In this document: positions 5,744 to 13,320 of the stretch, in pieces
How positions within the stretch are numbered: the first letter of the stretch is position 1
Layout: every line of letters begins with the position of its first letter
Source of the DNA: Treponema sp.
GTDB taxonomy: Bacteria > Spirochaetota > Spirochaetia > Treponematales > Breznakiellaceae
Assembly: GCA_031281855.1 (NCBI GenBank)
Contig: JAITEW010000242.1
Span: 1 to 15,263 of the forward strand
Direction: 5' to 3'
Length of the DNA stretch: 15,263 nucleotides
Position numbers and translations under genes: made by a program
Notes under the pieces: generated by a model
What the model was told of the DNA's origin: nothing
Seen by the model: only the letters and a program-made list of their open reading frames with translations
Database searches by the model: none

Positions 5744-7096
5744 ATGCGCGTATTGGCAAAAGATATAACTCAGGCTGCCCGGGATAGCCGGGCCGGGGAG
5801 CTTGAAGTCTCAGGCTGGGTGCACCGCATCCGGGACATGGGAGGGATCACCTTCGTGATACTCCGGGACCGTTCGGGCCTGCTCCAGTTGGTGTTTGACG
5901 AGAAACCGGCGGATTCCTCAGGGGCCCCGCTTACTTTGGAGTCCGTAATTACCGCCAGAGGCGTTCCGGCGCTGAACGAAAAGGCCCCCGGAGGCGCGGA
6001 ACTCAGGGTAAAAGAACTGAAGATCCTCTCGCTGGCAGCAGGGGATCTGCCTTACCAGGTTAACGGCGACGTGAGCAAGACCGGCCTTGAGGCTATCCTG
6101 GACAACAGGATACTGTCCCTGCGGAATCCGAAGATCCGTTCGATCTTCAAGGTACAGTCCACTATCATCGAGGCTTTCGCAGCGTACCTCAGAAGCCGGG
6201 ACTTTACGGAAATCAAATCCTCAAAGCTTGTGTCTACCGGGACCGAAGGGGGGACCAACCTTTTCCAGGTTGAGTATTTTGATCGCAAAGTATGCCTTGC
6301 CCAGTCGCCCCAGTTCTACAAGGAAGTCATGGTCGCTTCAGGGCTGGAACGGGTTTTTGAAATCGCCCCGGTGTACAGGGCTGAAAAGCACGATACTCCC
6401 AGGCATATTAACGAGTATGTTTCCCTGGATGTGGAGATGGGCTTTATTGAGTCTGAAAAGGATTTGATAGATCTTGAAAAGGATCTCCTGGCCTCAATTT
6501 TTGAGGAAACTGCCCGGAAGAACGCCAAAGACCTGGAAGCCTGGGGCGCTTCGGTCCCCAAGGCAGAAGCCGCGGCTATGGCGCCTGTAATACCCTACGA
6601 GGAATCCCTTAAAATCGTGAACGCCGAAGCCGCTAAGGGCAAAAATCCCGGGAGCCGCATCTTTGACATCAACCCGGAAGCGGAACGGCTGCTCTGCGAA
6701 TGGGCTTTCAGGGAAAAAGGGGTGGACCTGGTCTTTGTAAACGAATTTCCCAGGCGGTACCGGCCTTTTTACACCTATCCTCTCGGAGGCGCCTCAGGCG
6801 GGGAAGACCCCGGCGCCGCGGCCCTTACCATGAGTTTTGACTGCCTCTTCAGGGGCATTGAGATCACCTCCGGAAGCAGGAGGCATCACGAGTACCAGGC
6901 ATTTGCGGAAGCTCTGCCTAAATTCGGCCTTAAACCGGAAGACATGGCCGGGTACCTCTCGCTTTTGCGTTACGGCTGTCCGCCCCACGGGGGATTCGCC
7001 ATCGGCCTCGAACGGCTTACCCAAAAAATCCTGGGCCTCTCAAGCGTCAAGGAAGCAAGCCTCTTTCCACGGGACCGGAAACGGGTAGAACCTTGA
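5744..7096 (+). CDS. aspS: Archaeal-type, probably non-discriminating aspartyl-tRNA synthetase
   Basis: At 450 residues this lacks the insertion of the ~590-residue bacterial AspRS and matches the archaeal/eukaryal type. An OB-fold anticodon-binding domain (about residues 15-100) precedes the class II core, with TGTEGGTNLF (165-174), QSPQ (187-190), motif 2 YRAE (211-214), ITSGSRRHHEY and motif 3 GLER (421-424). QSPQ separates it from AsnRS. His27 and Pro82 align with positions where discriminating archaeal enzymes have Trp and Lys, and His/Pro mark tRNA-Asn-tolerant enzymes. With gatCAB nearby, it should form Asp-tRNA-Asn for amidation. ATG 5744 has no clear Shine-Dalgarno sequence. Its stop overlaps a TTG start of the next gene. 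Confidence 0.93.
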   Translation: MRVLAKDITQAARDSRAGELEVSGWVHRIRDMGGITFVILRDRSGLLQLVFDEKPADSSGAPLTLESVITARGVPALNEKAPGGAELRVKELKILSLAAGDLPYQVNGDVSKTGLEAILDNRILSLRNPKIRSIFKVQSTIIEAFAAYLRSRDFTEIKSSKLVSTGTEGGTNLFQVEYFDRKVCLAQSPQFYKEVMVASGLERVFEIAPVYRAEKHDTPRHINEYVSLDVEMGFIESEKDLIDLEKDLLASIFEETARKNAKDLEAWGASVPKAEAAAMAPVIPYEESLKIVNAEAAKGKNPGSRIFDINPEAERLLCEWAFREKGVDLVFVNEFPRRYRPFYTYPLGGASGGEDPGAAALTMSFDCLFRGIEITSGSRRHHEYQAFAEALPKFGLKPEDMAGYLSLLRYGCPPHGGFAIGLERLTQKILGLSSVKEASLFPRDRKRVEP

Positions 7097-8466
7097 CCGG
7101 AGACTCGCGTGCCTTGAGCATGCGGGAAAAATGGAATAACCGGGCATTCAGGCGGCTGCTTTGGCCTCTCGTTATAGAACAGGCCCTGGCTATCACCATC
7201 GGCATCGCAGATACGGTGATGGTCGCGTCAGTAGGCGAGTTCGCCGTATCAGGCGTATCCCTGGTGGACGCCATCAACCAGCTCCTTATCATCGCCTTCA
7301 GCGCCCTGGCGACAGGCGGGGCCGTGGTGGTAAGCCAGTACATCGGCCGCAGGAACGAAAAGGGCTCCCGCCTTGCTTCCAGGCAGCTTATATACGTCAG
7401 CGCCGGGGCCTCTCTTTTCATCATGCTCCTGTCCCTGATCCTGCGGCGGCCCATACTCGCGGCTGTATACGGAAACATCGCTGAAGATGTAATGGCAGCA
7501 GCCGAAACCTACTTCTGGCTGACGGCTATAAGCTATCCCTTCCTGGCGGCTTATAACGCCGCAGCTTCCCTCTTCCGCAGCGCCGGGAACAGCAAGATCA
7601 CCATGCTCATAGCTATTGTCATAAACGTCCTTAACGTTGCCGGGACCGCTGTCCTCATTTTTGTATTCCGCATGGGAGTAGCAGGTGCGGCTATTTCCAC
7701 CCTCGCAAGCAGGATAGTAGGCGCCCTGGTTTTGACAGGGATGCTCATTGCGGACCGGAGAAGCCCCATATCCCTTGAGGGGCTCTTCAAGGTACGCCTT
7801 GACCTCGTTACGGTACGGAGCATCCTGAACGTAGGCGTCCCTAACGGCCTTGAAAATTCCATGTTCCAGTTCGGGAAAATCCTCCTTTCCCGGGTTTTTA
7901 CCACCTTCGGCACCGCTGCTATAGCGGCTAACGCGATAAGCGGTTCCATCACTTCCTTTTCCTTTATGCCTGCTAACGCCTTTGCCATCGCTATGCTTAC
8001 TATTGTCGGCCAGTGTATCGGCGCAAAGGAGTACGACAGCGCACACTATTTTACCATCAAACTGATGAAGCTGACCCATGTTACCGTCATCGGTTTCGCG
8101 GTCCTTACCGCTGTCCTCATGGGGCCGTTGATCGGCGTATTCAACCTCAGCCCTGAGGCCCGCAGCCTGGCAGTGCGCTTCCTCTGGGTCCATTGCATCA
8201 TGTCCCCTATTGCCTGGCCTTGCAGCTTTACCCTCCCTAGCGCCCTCAGGGCCGCCGGGGACTCCCGGTTCGTCATGATCGTGGCCAGCATCTCCATGTG
8301 GGCCGTACGGGTCAGCTTCGCCTACATTCTGGCCTATCCCGCCGGACTCGGCCCCATAGGGGTGTGGATCGCCATGGTTTCAGACTGGTGCGTCAGGGCG
8401 GCATTTTTTGTACACCGCTGGCTCCGGGGTCGCTGGCGGGGCAAACAGGTCCTGGCCGACGGCTAA
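7093..8466 (+). CDS. MATE family multidrug/metabolite efflux transporter
   Basis: This is an inner-membrane transporter of the MATE family, expected to export cationic or other small molecules using an ion gradient. The 457-residue protein has about twelve hydrophobic segments in two halves. Family features include PLVIEQALAITIGIADTVMV near the N-terminus and SLFRSAGNSK (about 158-167). The second half begins at VGVPNGLENSMFQFGK (about 248-263) and has VGQCIGAKEYD (about 303-313). The TTG at 7093 overlaps the aspS stop (TTGA), so coupled translation is plausible. A TTG at 7114 or ATG at 7120 are alternative starts and the N-terminus is uncertain. The substrate cannot be told from sequence. 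Confidence 0.88.
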   Translation: MTGDSRALSMREKWNNRAFRRLLWPLVIEQALAITIGIADTVMVASVGEFAVSGVSLVDAINQLLIIAFSALATGGAVVVSQYIGRRNEKGSRLASRQLIYVSAGASLFIMLLSLILRRPILAAVYGNIAEDVMAAAETYFWLTAISYPFLAAYNAAASLFRSAGNSKITMLIAIVINVLNVAGTAVLIFVFRMGVAGAAISTLASRIVGALVLTGMLIADRRSPISLEGLFKVRLDLVTVRSILNVGVPNGLENSMFQFGKILLSRVFTTFGTAAIAANAISGSITSFSFMPANAFAIAMLTIVGQCIGAKEYDSAHYFTIKLMKLTHVTVIGFAVLTAVLMGPLIGVFNLSPEARSLAVRFLWVHCIMSPIAWPCSFTLPSALRAAGDSRFVMIVASISMWAVRVSFAYILAYPAGLGPIGVWIAMVSDWCVRAAFFVHRWLRGRWRGKQVLADG

Positions 8467-8492
8467 AGAGCCCTGACCGCTGCAACAGGTTC

Positions 8493-9878
8493 TTAGAGCG
8501 CCCCTTTTTCCCGTTTCGCGATGCCCCTGTACAGAAGGCCCAGGAACACGAGCAAAACCCCGGCGATAACCATGATGAGCTGCTTGTTCCCTATAGGCCA
8601 GCCGAACAGGACCGGCTTGAAGGACCCTGTAAAGGCGATAAAAACGCTGCCGCCGAAGAGGCCCAGCATGGCCATGAAGCTGTTGAAGGACTGGTAAAAG
8701 GCCAGAAAAACCGTCCTGTCCCCTTCAGGAAGGCGGTAGTACGGAAGGTTCGAGGCAACGATGCTTATCCCAGGGATAATGGAGAAATAGTAAATAATGG
8801 CGATAGTATAAAGAACGGAATAATTGTCTTTGCTCACAAAAGGCAGCATGAAGTAATGGCAGGACACCAGAAGCAGGGCGATGGAAATGGTATTGAACCA
8901 GGATATTTTCCGGATTATCCGGTTCCACACCGGAATGGCGATGATCAGGATAGGCACCGACAGGAAGTTGACGACGCCTAAATAGGAAAAAGGCGCCACT
9001 ACATCGTTTACCAGATACGAGCTGTAGTACATCCCGGGGATATTCGCAAAAAAACTGTAAAGGCCGGTCAGAACGGTACAGGTCATGAACTGCCTGTTTT
9101 TTAGGGGAATAAAGGGGTGGAGCTTTGGATGATCGGTTTCCTTGCAGGGTTCGTCAAATTCGTACACATGGCAGTGGGAGTAAATTTCCAGAGCCGCGAA
9201 GAGAAGGGCGGCGATCCGTACCGCGGTAATCCCTGCCAGAAAACTCCCGCGGTTCCGGAAAAAATCGACAACATAGCCGCAGAGAAGTATAGATACATAG
9301 ACGCAGATATTGATAAAAAGATGCAGGACCGAGAAAAAATCGGCTCTTGACTCTTCAGGGATAGAACGGATATGGAGCACCGAATACCCCGGAGCCACCA
9401 GGGCGTTGATGAGGTTCGCTAAGACCATGACGGCCAGCAGCATACCCACCCTGAGTCCGTCCTCGCCGGGCACAAAGGGGATAATTCCGATGATAACGAT
9501 ATAGAGGCTGTAATAGATGACCCGGGTTATAAGGAGAACCTTCTTTTTGCGCTTGAAACGATCAAGGACCAGGGGGCTTAGGATCTGGAAGATGTTGCAG
9601 AACTGGATCAGTGTAGTGAGGATCCCTAAAAGCACGTCGCTCAGGTTGATAATCGCGTAAAGCCCGACCAGAAAGTTTCCGCCAGCCAGGTTGGCCGCAA
9701 TATTGGCCGTCCCGTTCCAGACCAGGATGTATTTGCGGGACTGGGCGTCCTCGGTGCTGCCGGATACAAGACGCCTTACCCAGAGGGTTCTGCCGCCTAA
9801 TCCCTTAAGGAGATCGTTAAATTTCTGGCGCCCGCGGGTAAACCAAAATGGCTGAAAAGCATGTAAATTTATACGCAT
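8493..9878 (-). CDS. Major facilitator superfamily transporter
   Basis: This 461-residue membrane protein is rich in hydrophobic segments, consistent with 11-12 transmembrane helices after a soluble N-terminal stretch of about 50 residues. LVLDRFKRKKK (about 102-112) fits the MFS loop between helices 2 and 3. A longer hydrophilic loop around residues 235-260 (FDEPCKETDHPKL) separates the halves. It converges on the MATE gene with a 26-base gap and is divergent from the CoA ligase gene. ATG 9878 has no obvious Shine-Dalgarno, so the true start could be further in. The substrate is unknown. Confidence 0.8.
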   Translation of the reverse strand: MRINLHAFQPFWFTRGRQKFNDLLKGLGGRTLWVRRLVSGSTEDAQSRKYILVWNGTANIAANLAGGNFLVGLYAIINLSDVLLGILTTLIQFCNIFQILSPLVLDRFKRKKKVLLITRVIYYSLYIVIIGIIPFVPGEDGLRVGMLLAVMVLANLINALVAPGYSVLHIRSIPEESRADFFSVLHLFINICVYVSILLCGYVVDFFRNRGSFLAGITAVRIAALLFAALEIYSHCHVYEFDEPCKETDHPKLHPFIPLKNRQFMTCTVLTGLYSFFANIPGMYYSSYLVNDVVAPFSYLGVVNFLSVPILIIAIPVWNRIIRKISWFNTISIALLLVSCHYFMLPFVSKDNYSVLYTIAIIYYFSIIPGISIVASNLPYYRLPEGDRTVFLAFYQSFNSFMAMLGLFGGSVFIAFTGSFKPVLFGWPIGNKQLIMVIAGVLLVFLGLLYRGIAKREKGAL

Positions 9879-9952
9879 AAAATGCGGCTGATTTCTCTTT
9901 ATGGAACTCTATCAAGCCTTTTCATTCATGTCTAGTTAAAAAAACCAAGTTA

Positions 9953-9961
9953 TGGTATACT
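9953..9961 (+). promoter_or_regulatory. Extended -10 promoter of the paaK-ACT-glgA genes
   Basis: TGG-TATACT (9953-9961) matches an extended -10 element (TGnTATAAT with one mismatch), 44 bases before the ligase ATG at 10006. No convincing -35 is present, which is common when the extended -10 is used. The surrounding 9879-9999 gap is AT-rich. Confidence 0.5.
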
Positions 9962-10005
9962 ATTAAGGTATTTTTCAATAAACGCCGCAAATTAAGGAAG
10001 TGATT

Positions 10006-11307
10006 ATGATCTATAATGCCGAATACGAATGTATGGATCCAGAAGCCCGCAGGAAACTCCAGCTCGCGAGTCTGAAAAACCTGGCTGAAACGCTCTACGC
10101 CAACGTGCCGTTTTACCGGCAGAAAATGGACGGCATGGGCATCTGTTCCAGGGATGTCCACAGCCTGGAAGACATTGAAAAACTCCCTTTTACCACAAAA
10201 GACGACCTGAGAATTAACTATCCCAGGGGGCTTTTGGCCTGTCCCAAGGACCGCATCGTCGAGGTCCACATGAGCTCCGGAACCACCGGCAAGCCTGTAG
10301 TGGACGAATACACCCAAAAGGATATCAATATCTGGCGGGAAGCCATGGCCCGGACCCTGTCCGCCGCAGGCTGCACCAGGGACGATATCGTCCAGAACTG
10401 CTACGGATACGGCCTTTTTACCGGCGGCCCGGGGGCCCATTACGGGGCTTTGACCATTGGCGCCGAAGTCCTGCCTATGTCCAGCGGAAACACGCCCAGG
10501 CAGCTCATGGTTATGCAGGATTTCGGCTCTACTATGCTGACCTGCACCCCGTCTTATGCCCTCTATATGGCCGAAGAAGCCGTTGAGGCCGGCATAGACC
10601 TCCGTAAGCTCCCTGTCTGCAAAGGCTGTTTCGGCGCCGAACCCTGGAGCGAAAACATGCGGAAAGAAATCGAGTCCCGGTACGGCATGAAAGCCTATGA
10701 TATTTACGGCCTTACCGAGATAATCGGCCCCGGTGTTGCCTTTGAATGTGAAGCCCAGCAGGGTCTTCATATCAACGAAGACCTCTTCTACCCTGAGATC
10801 ATCGATCCCGAAACCGGAAAAACCCTGGGCGACGGCGAAAAAGGCGAACTGGTCCTTACGACCCTCACCAAAGAAGGGACCCCTCTGCTCCGTTACCGGA
10901 CCAGGGACATAACCTACCTTATACGGGAACCCTGCACCTGCGGCAGGACCATGGTCAGGATGCACCGCATTTTCGGCCGTACCGACGACATGCTCATCAT
11001 CCGGGGGGTCAACGTCTTCCCAAGCCAGATAGAACAGGCGCTTATCGAAATCGAAGGCACCGAACCCCAATACCTCATTGTGGTCAACAGGGGGGAAAAC
11101 CGGCTGGACGAGGTGGAACTCCAGGTCGAGGTTAAGAAGGAATTCTTTACCGATGAAACCAAAGGTCTTGAAGCCCTGAGGGCCAAAATCCAGTCGGTTA
11201 TGGCGAGCAAGCTCCAGATCAGCCTCAAGGTAAAACTCGTGGAGCCTAAAACCATAGAGCGATCCATGGGCAAGAGCAAACGGGTAATAGATAACCGTAA
11301 AATATAG
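10006..11307 (+). CDS. paaK: Phenylacetate-CoA ligase (PaaK-like) adenylate-forming enzyme
   Basis: The enzyme activates an aryl acid, typically phenylacetate, with ATP and joins it to CoA. The 433-residue protein is a normal PaaK length. It has an ATP-binding loop SSGTTGKP (residues 90-97), YGLTE (234-238), RYRTRD (296-301), hinge GRTDDMLIIRG (324-334) and a C-terminal SMGKSKRV with a likely catalytic Lys423. A CTCGR motif sits at 310-314. I choose ATG 10006 because AAGGAAG (9994-10000) lies five bases ahead; GTG at 10000 overlaps it. The following tandem-ACT gene is a recognised PaaK companion. No paa catabolic genes are in view, so the aryl substrate, possibly an arylacetate from amino acid breakdown, is inferred. 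Confidence 0.88.
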   Translation: MIYNAEYECMDPEARRKLQLASLKNLAETLYANVPFYRQKMDGMGICSRDVHSLEDIEKLPFTTKDDLRINYPRGLLACPKDRIVEVHMSSGTTGKPVVDEYTQKDINIWREAMARTLSAAGCTRDDIVQNCYGYGLFTGGPGAHYGALTIGAEVLPMSSGNTPRQLMVMQDFGSTMLTCTPSYALYMAEEAVEAGIDLRKLPVCKGCFGAEPWSENMRKEIESRYGMKAYDIYGLTEIIGPGVAFECEAQQGLHINEDLFYPEIIDPETGKTLGDGEKGELVLTTLTKEGTPLLRYRTRDITYLIREPCTCGRTMVRMHRIFGRTDDMLIIRGVNVFPSQIEQALIEIEGTEPQYLIVVNRGENRLDEVELQVEVKKEFFTDETKGLEALRAKIQSVMASKLQISLKVKLVEPKTIERSMGKSKRVIDNRKI

Positions 11308-11324
11308 GCAGGTTAATGTTGATT

Positions 11325-11339
11325 TTCTTTCGTAAAGAA
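11325..11339 (+). other. Small hairpin between paaK and the ACT gene
   Basis: TTCTTT-CGT-AAAGAA forms a perfect 6-bp stem with a 3-base loop in the 67-base gap. It is A/T-rich and weak, with no T-tract after it. It is more likely a minor mRNA structure than a terminator. Confidence 0.3.
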
Positions 11340-11374
11340 TCCAAAATTAAATAGACTGTAAAGGAGAAGTAATT

Positions 11375-11791
11375 ATGGGTATCAAGCAGATATCGGTATT
11401 TCTGGAAAACACCACAGGACGCCTTGGGGAGGTCACCAAAACTCTGGCCCAGGGGCAGATCAATATCCGGGCTATCTCCATTGCGGACACTGCGGATTTC
11501 GGCATTTTAAGGCTCATTGTCAACGATTGTGACGCCGCTGTAAAAGCCCTGAACAGCGCCGGTTTTACCACGAGGATTTCCGATGTAGCCGCTGTAGAGA
11601 TAGACGACTCTCCCGGCAGCCTCGCGAAGGTGATGGAACTTTTCCAGAACATCAAGGTAAACATCGAATACCTTTACGCTTCACTGGAAGGCAAGGCCGG
11701 GAAAGCGGTGGTTATTTTCAAGCTTGAGGATCACCACCGGGGGCTTGAGATTATAAAGCAGAACGGCCTGTCTATGGTAGAGACGTTCTGA
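11375..11791 (+). CDS. Tandem ACT-domain amino acid-binding protein
   Basis: The 138-residue soluble protein consists of two ACT domains, about residues 1-68 and 69-138. Each opens with a beta strand and a turn typical of the fold: VFLENTTGRLGEVTKTL (8-24) and VEIDDSPGSLAKVMEL (74-89). ACT domains bind amino acids and regulate partner proteins. Small tandem-ACT proteins of this kind often sit next to PaaK-type ligases, so it may sense an aromatic amino acid. It has a good ribosome binding site, AAGGAG (11361-11366). glgA begins two bases after its stop. The ligand is inferred only. Confidence 0.88.
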   Translation: MGIKQISVFLENTTGRLGEVTKTLAQGQINIRAISIADTADFGILRLIVNDCDAAVKALNSAGFTTRISDVAAVEIDDSPGSLAKVMELFQNIKVNIEYLYASLEGKAGKAVVIFKLEDHHRGLEIIKQNGLSMVETF

Positions 11792-11793
11792 CA

Positions 11794-13272
11794 ATGAAAA
11801 TCCTCATGGTTTCCAGCGAAGCGGTTCCGTTTGCAAAAACCGGAGGGCTTGCCGATATGGTTTCCTCTCTTTCAACAGCGTTGGCGAAACAGGGCCATAA
11901 GGTAAAAATAGTCCTCCCAAGGTATTACTGCATAGACAGAACCAGGCTGGAAGCCCTTGAAGGGGCCATGGGGGTTCCCATTGGAGGGGGAGAAGAATGG
12001 TGCAAGGTCTACACCGCTTCCCTGCCGGGGCTGCCGCCTGAAAACCCCATAGAAGCCTACTTTATCGACCATGAGCAGTTTTTCGGCCGCGACGGCATTT
12101 ACGGCACCCCTTCGGAACCGGACTTCCTGGACAACCCCAGGCGCTTCACTTTTTTCTGCCGCGCCGTATTCCAGCTCTGCCGGAAAATCGGCTGGTATCC
12201 CGATGTGCTCCATTCCCATGACTGGCCTGCGGCCCTGGTACCGGTGTTTCTGAAATTCAGGGAACGGAGCGGGCCCTTTGGGAACACCGTTTCGGTCCTG
12301 ACTGTCCACAACCTCGGGTACCAGGGCATTTACAGCAAAGACAACTACCACCATACCGGCATGGGCTGGGAAGTTTTTTACCACGCCGGTTTCGACGACT
12401 GGAATATGATGAACCTCCTCAAGGCTGGGATCAATTCGGCGGACAGCCTTAACACCGTGTCCCCGCATTACGCTGAGGAAACCAAAACCCAGGAATACGG
12501 TTTCCGCCTTGACGGCATACTCCGCTACCGTTCGGCGGATTACCGCGGCATACTGAACGGCATTGACACTGATACGTGGAATCCAGCTACGGATACCCTT
12601 ATTCCCGAGATGTACAGCATAAACAACATGAAAGGGAAAAAGAAGGCCAAAGAAGCGCTTCAAAAGGAATACGGCCTTCCCCAGAACCCGGATGTGCCGG
12701 TTATCGGCCTTATTTCCCGGCTTACAGGGCAGAAGGGGGTAGGCGAGCTTTTCGGGCCCGGTTACGGATCGGCCTATTCTTTCTGCCGGGATATGGATCT
12801 CCAGTTTGTCATCCTCGGCACAGGGGACGCGTGGTGTGAAAACGAGCTCCGCAGCCTTTCGTCGCAGTTGCCCAATCTGAAGGCGAAAATAGGGTATGAT
12901 GAGAGGCTGAGCCACCTGATCGAAGCAGGGAGCGATTTTTTCCTCATGCCCAGCCGTTACGAACCTTCGGGGCTCAACCAGATGTACTCCCTCAATTACG
13001 GTACTATCCCTATAGTCAGAAACACCGGAGGCCTTACGGATACGGTGGAAAATTTCAACCAGGACACAGGGGCCGGCACGGGCTTTATGTTCAACGAACT
13101 TACCCCCCAGGCTGTTTACAACACCATAGGCTGGGCTGTCTGGGCCTGGTACAACCGCAGGGAACAAATCGAGGCCATGCGCAAGAGGGGGATGAAACTC
13201 GATTTTTCCTGGGCCGCATCGGCGAAAAAGTATATTGAAATGTACGAATGGACTTTTAAAAAAATCACCTGA
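11794..13272 (+). CDS. glgA: Glycogen synthase (ADP-glucose type, GT5)
   Basis: It elongates alpha-1,4-glucan using a nucleotide-sugar donor in the cytoplasm. The 492-residue protein has the GT5 layout. The N-terminal KTGGLADMV (residues 15-23) binds the donor. HSHDWPAALVP and TVHNLGYQGIY follow in the first Rossmann domain, then VSPHYAEE and GILNGIDTDTWNP. The second domain has ISRLTGQKG, FVILGTGD, and the donor/acid motif SRYEPSGLNQ with YGTIPIVRNTGGLTDTV. Compared with typical GT5 proteins, an extra stretch (about LFGPGYGSAYSFCRD) appears after the QKG motif. Its start is two bases after the ACT stop, so translation is likely coupled. No other glg gene is in view. Confidence 0.93.
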   Translation: MKILMVSSEAVPFAKTGGLADMVSSLSTALAKQGHKVKIVLPRYYCIDRTRLEALEGAMGVPIGGGEEWCKVYTASLPGLPPENPIEAYFIDHEQFFGRDGIYGTPSEPDFLDNPRRFTFFCRAVFQLCRKIGWYPDVLHSHDWPAALVPVFLKFRERSGPFGNTVSVLTVHNLGYQGIYSKDNYHHTGMGWEVFYHAGFDDWNMMNLLKAGINSADSLNTVSPHYAEETKTQEYGFRLDGILRYRSADYRGILNGIDTDTWNPATDTLIPEMYSINNMKGKKKAKEALQKEYGLPQNPDVPVIGLISRLTGQKGVGELFGPGYGSAYSFCRDMDLQFVILGTGDAWCENELRSLSSQLPNLKAKIGYDERLSHLIEAGSDFFLMPSRYEPSGLNQMYSLNYGTIPIVRNTGGLTDTVENFNQDTGAGTGFMFNELTPQAVYNTIGWAVWAWYNRREQIEAMRKRGMKLDFSWAASAKKYIEMYEWTFKKIT

Positions 13273-13320
13273 GCATGGTGATGGAAAATGTAACTAATAT
13301 TTTAATAATGGAGATTTCTC

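Noticed and set aside
5744..7096. Asparaginyl-tRNA synthetase as an alternative to aspS
   Set aside because: The core has QSPQ and TEGGTNLF, which match archaeal-type AspRS rather than AsnRS.
7249..8193. Open frame antisense to the MATE gene
   Set aside because: Highly charged, low-complexity translation opposite a well-supported membrane protein. It is a shadow.
8298..8981. Plus-strand open frame running over the end of the MATE gene and the MFS gene
   Set aside because: It is out of frame with MATE and antisense to MFS, with a hydrophilic, unrecognisable translation.
9901..9939. 12-codon open frame MELYQAFSFMSS upstream of the ligase gene
   Set aside because: It lies upstream of the probable extended -10 promoter and has no ribosome binding site.
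9922..11070. Long open frame antisense to the paaK-like gene
   Set aside because: Its translation resembles no family I know and the opposite frame is a clear CoA ligase with all motifs. It is a GC-biased shadow.
11872..13167. Long open frame antisense to glgA
   Set aside because: It covers a complete glycogen synthase on the plus strand and shows no domain pattern of its own.
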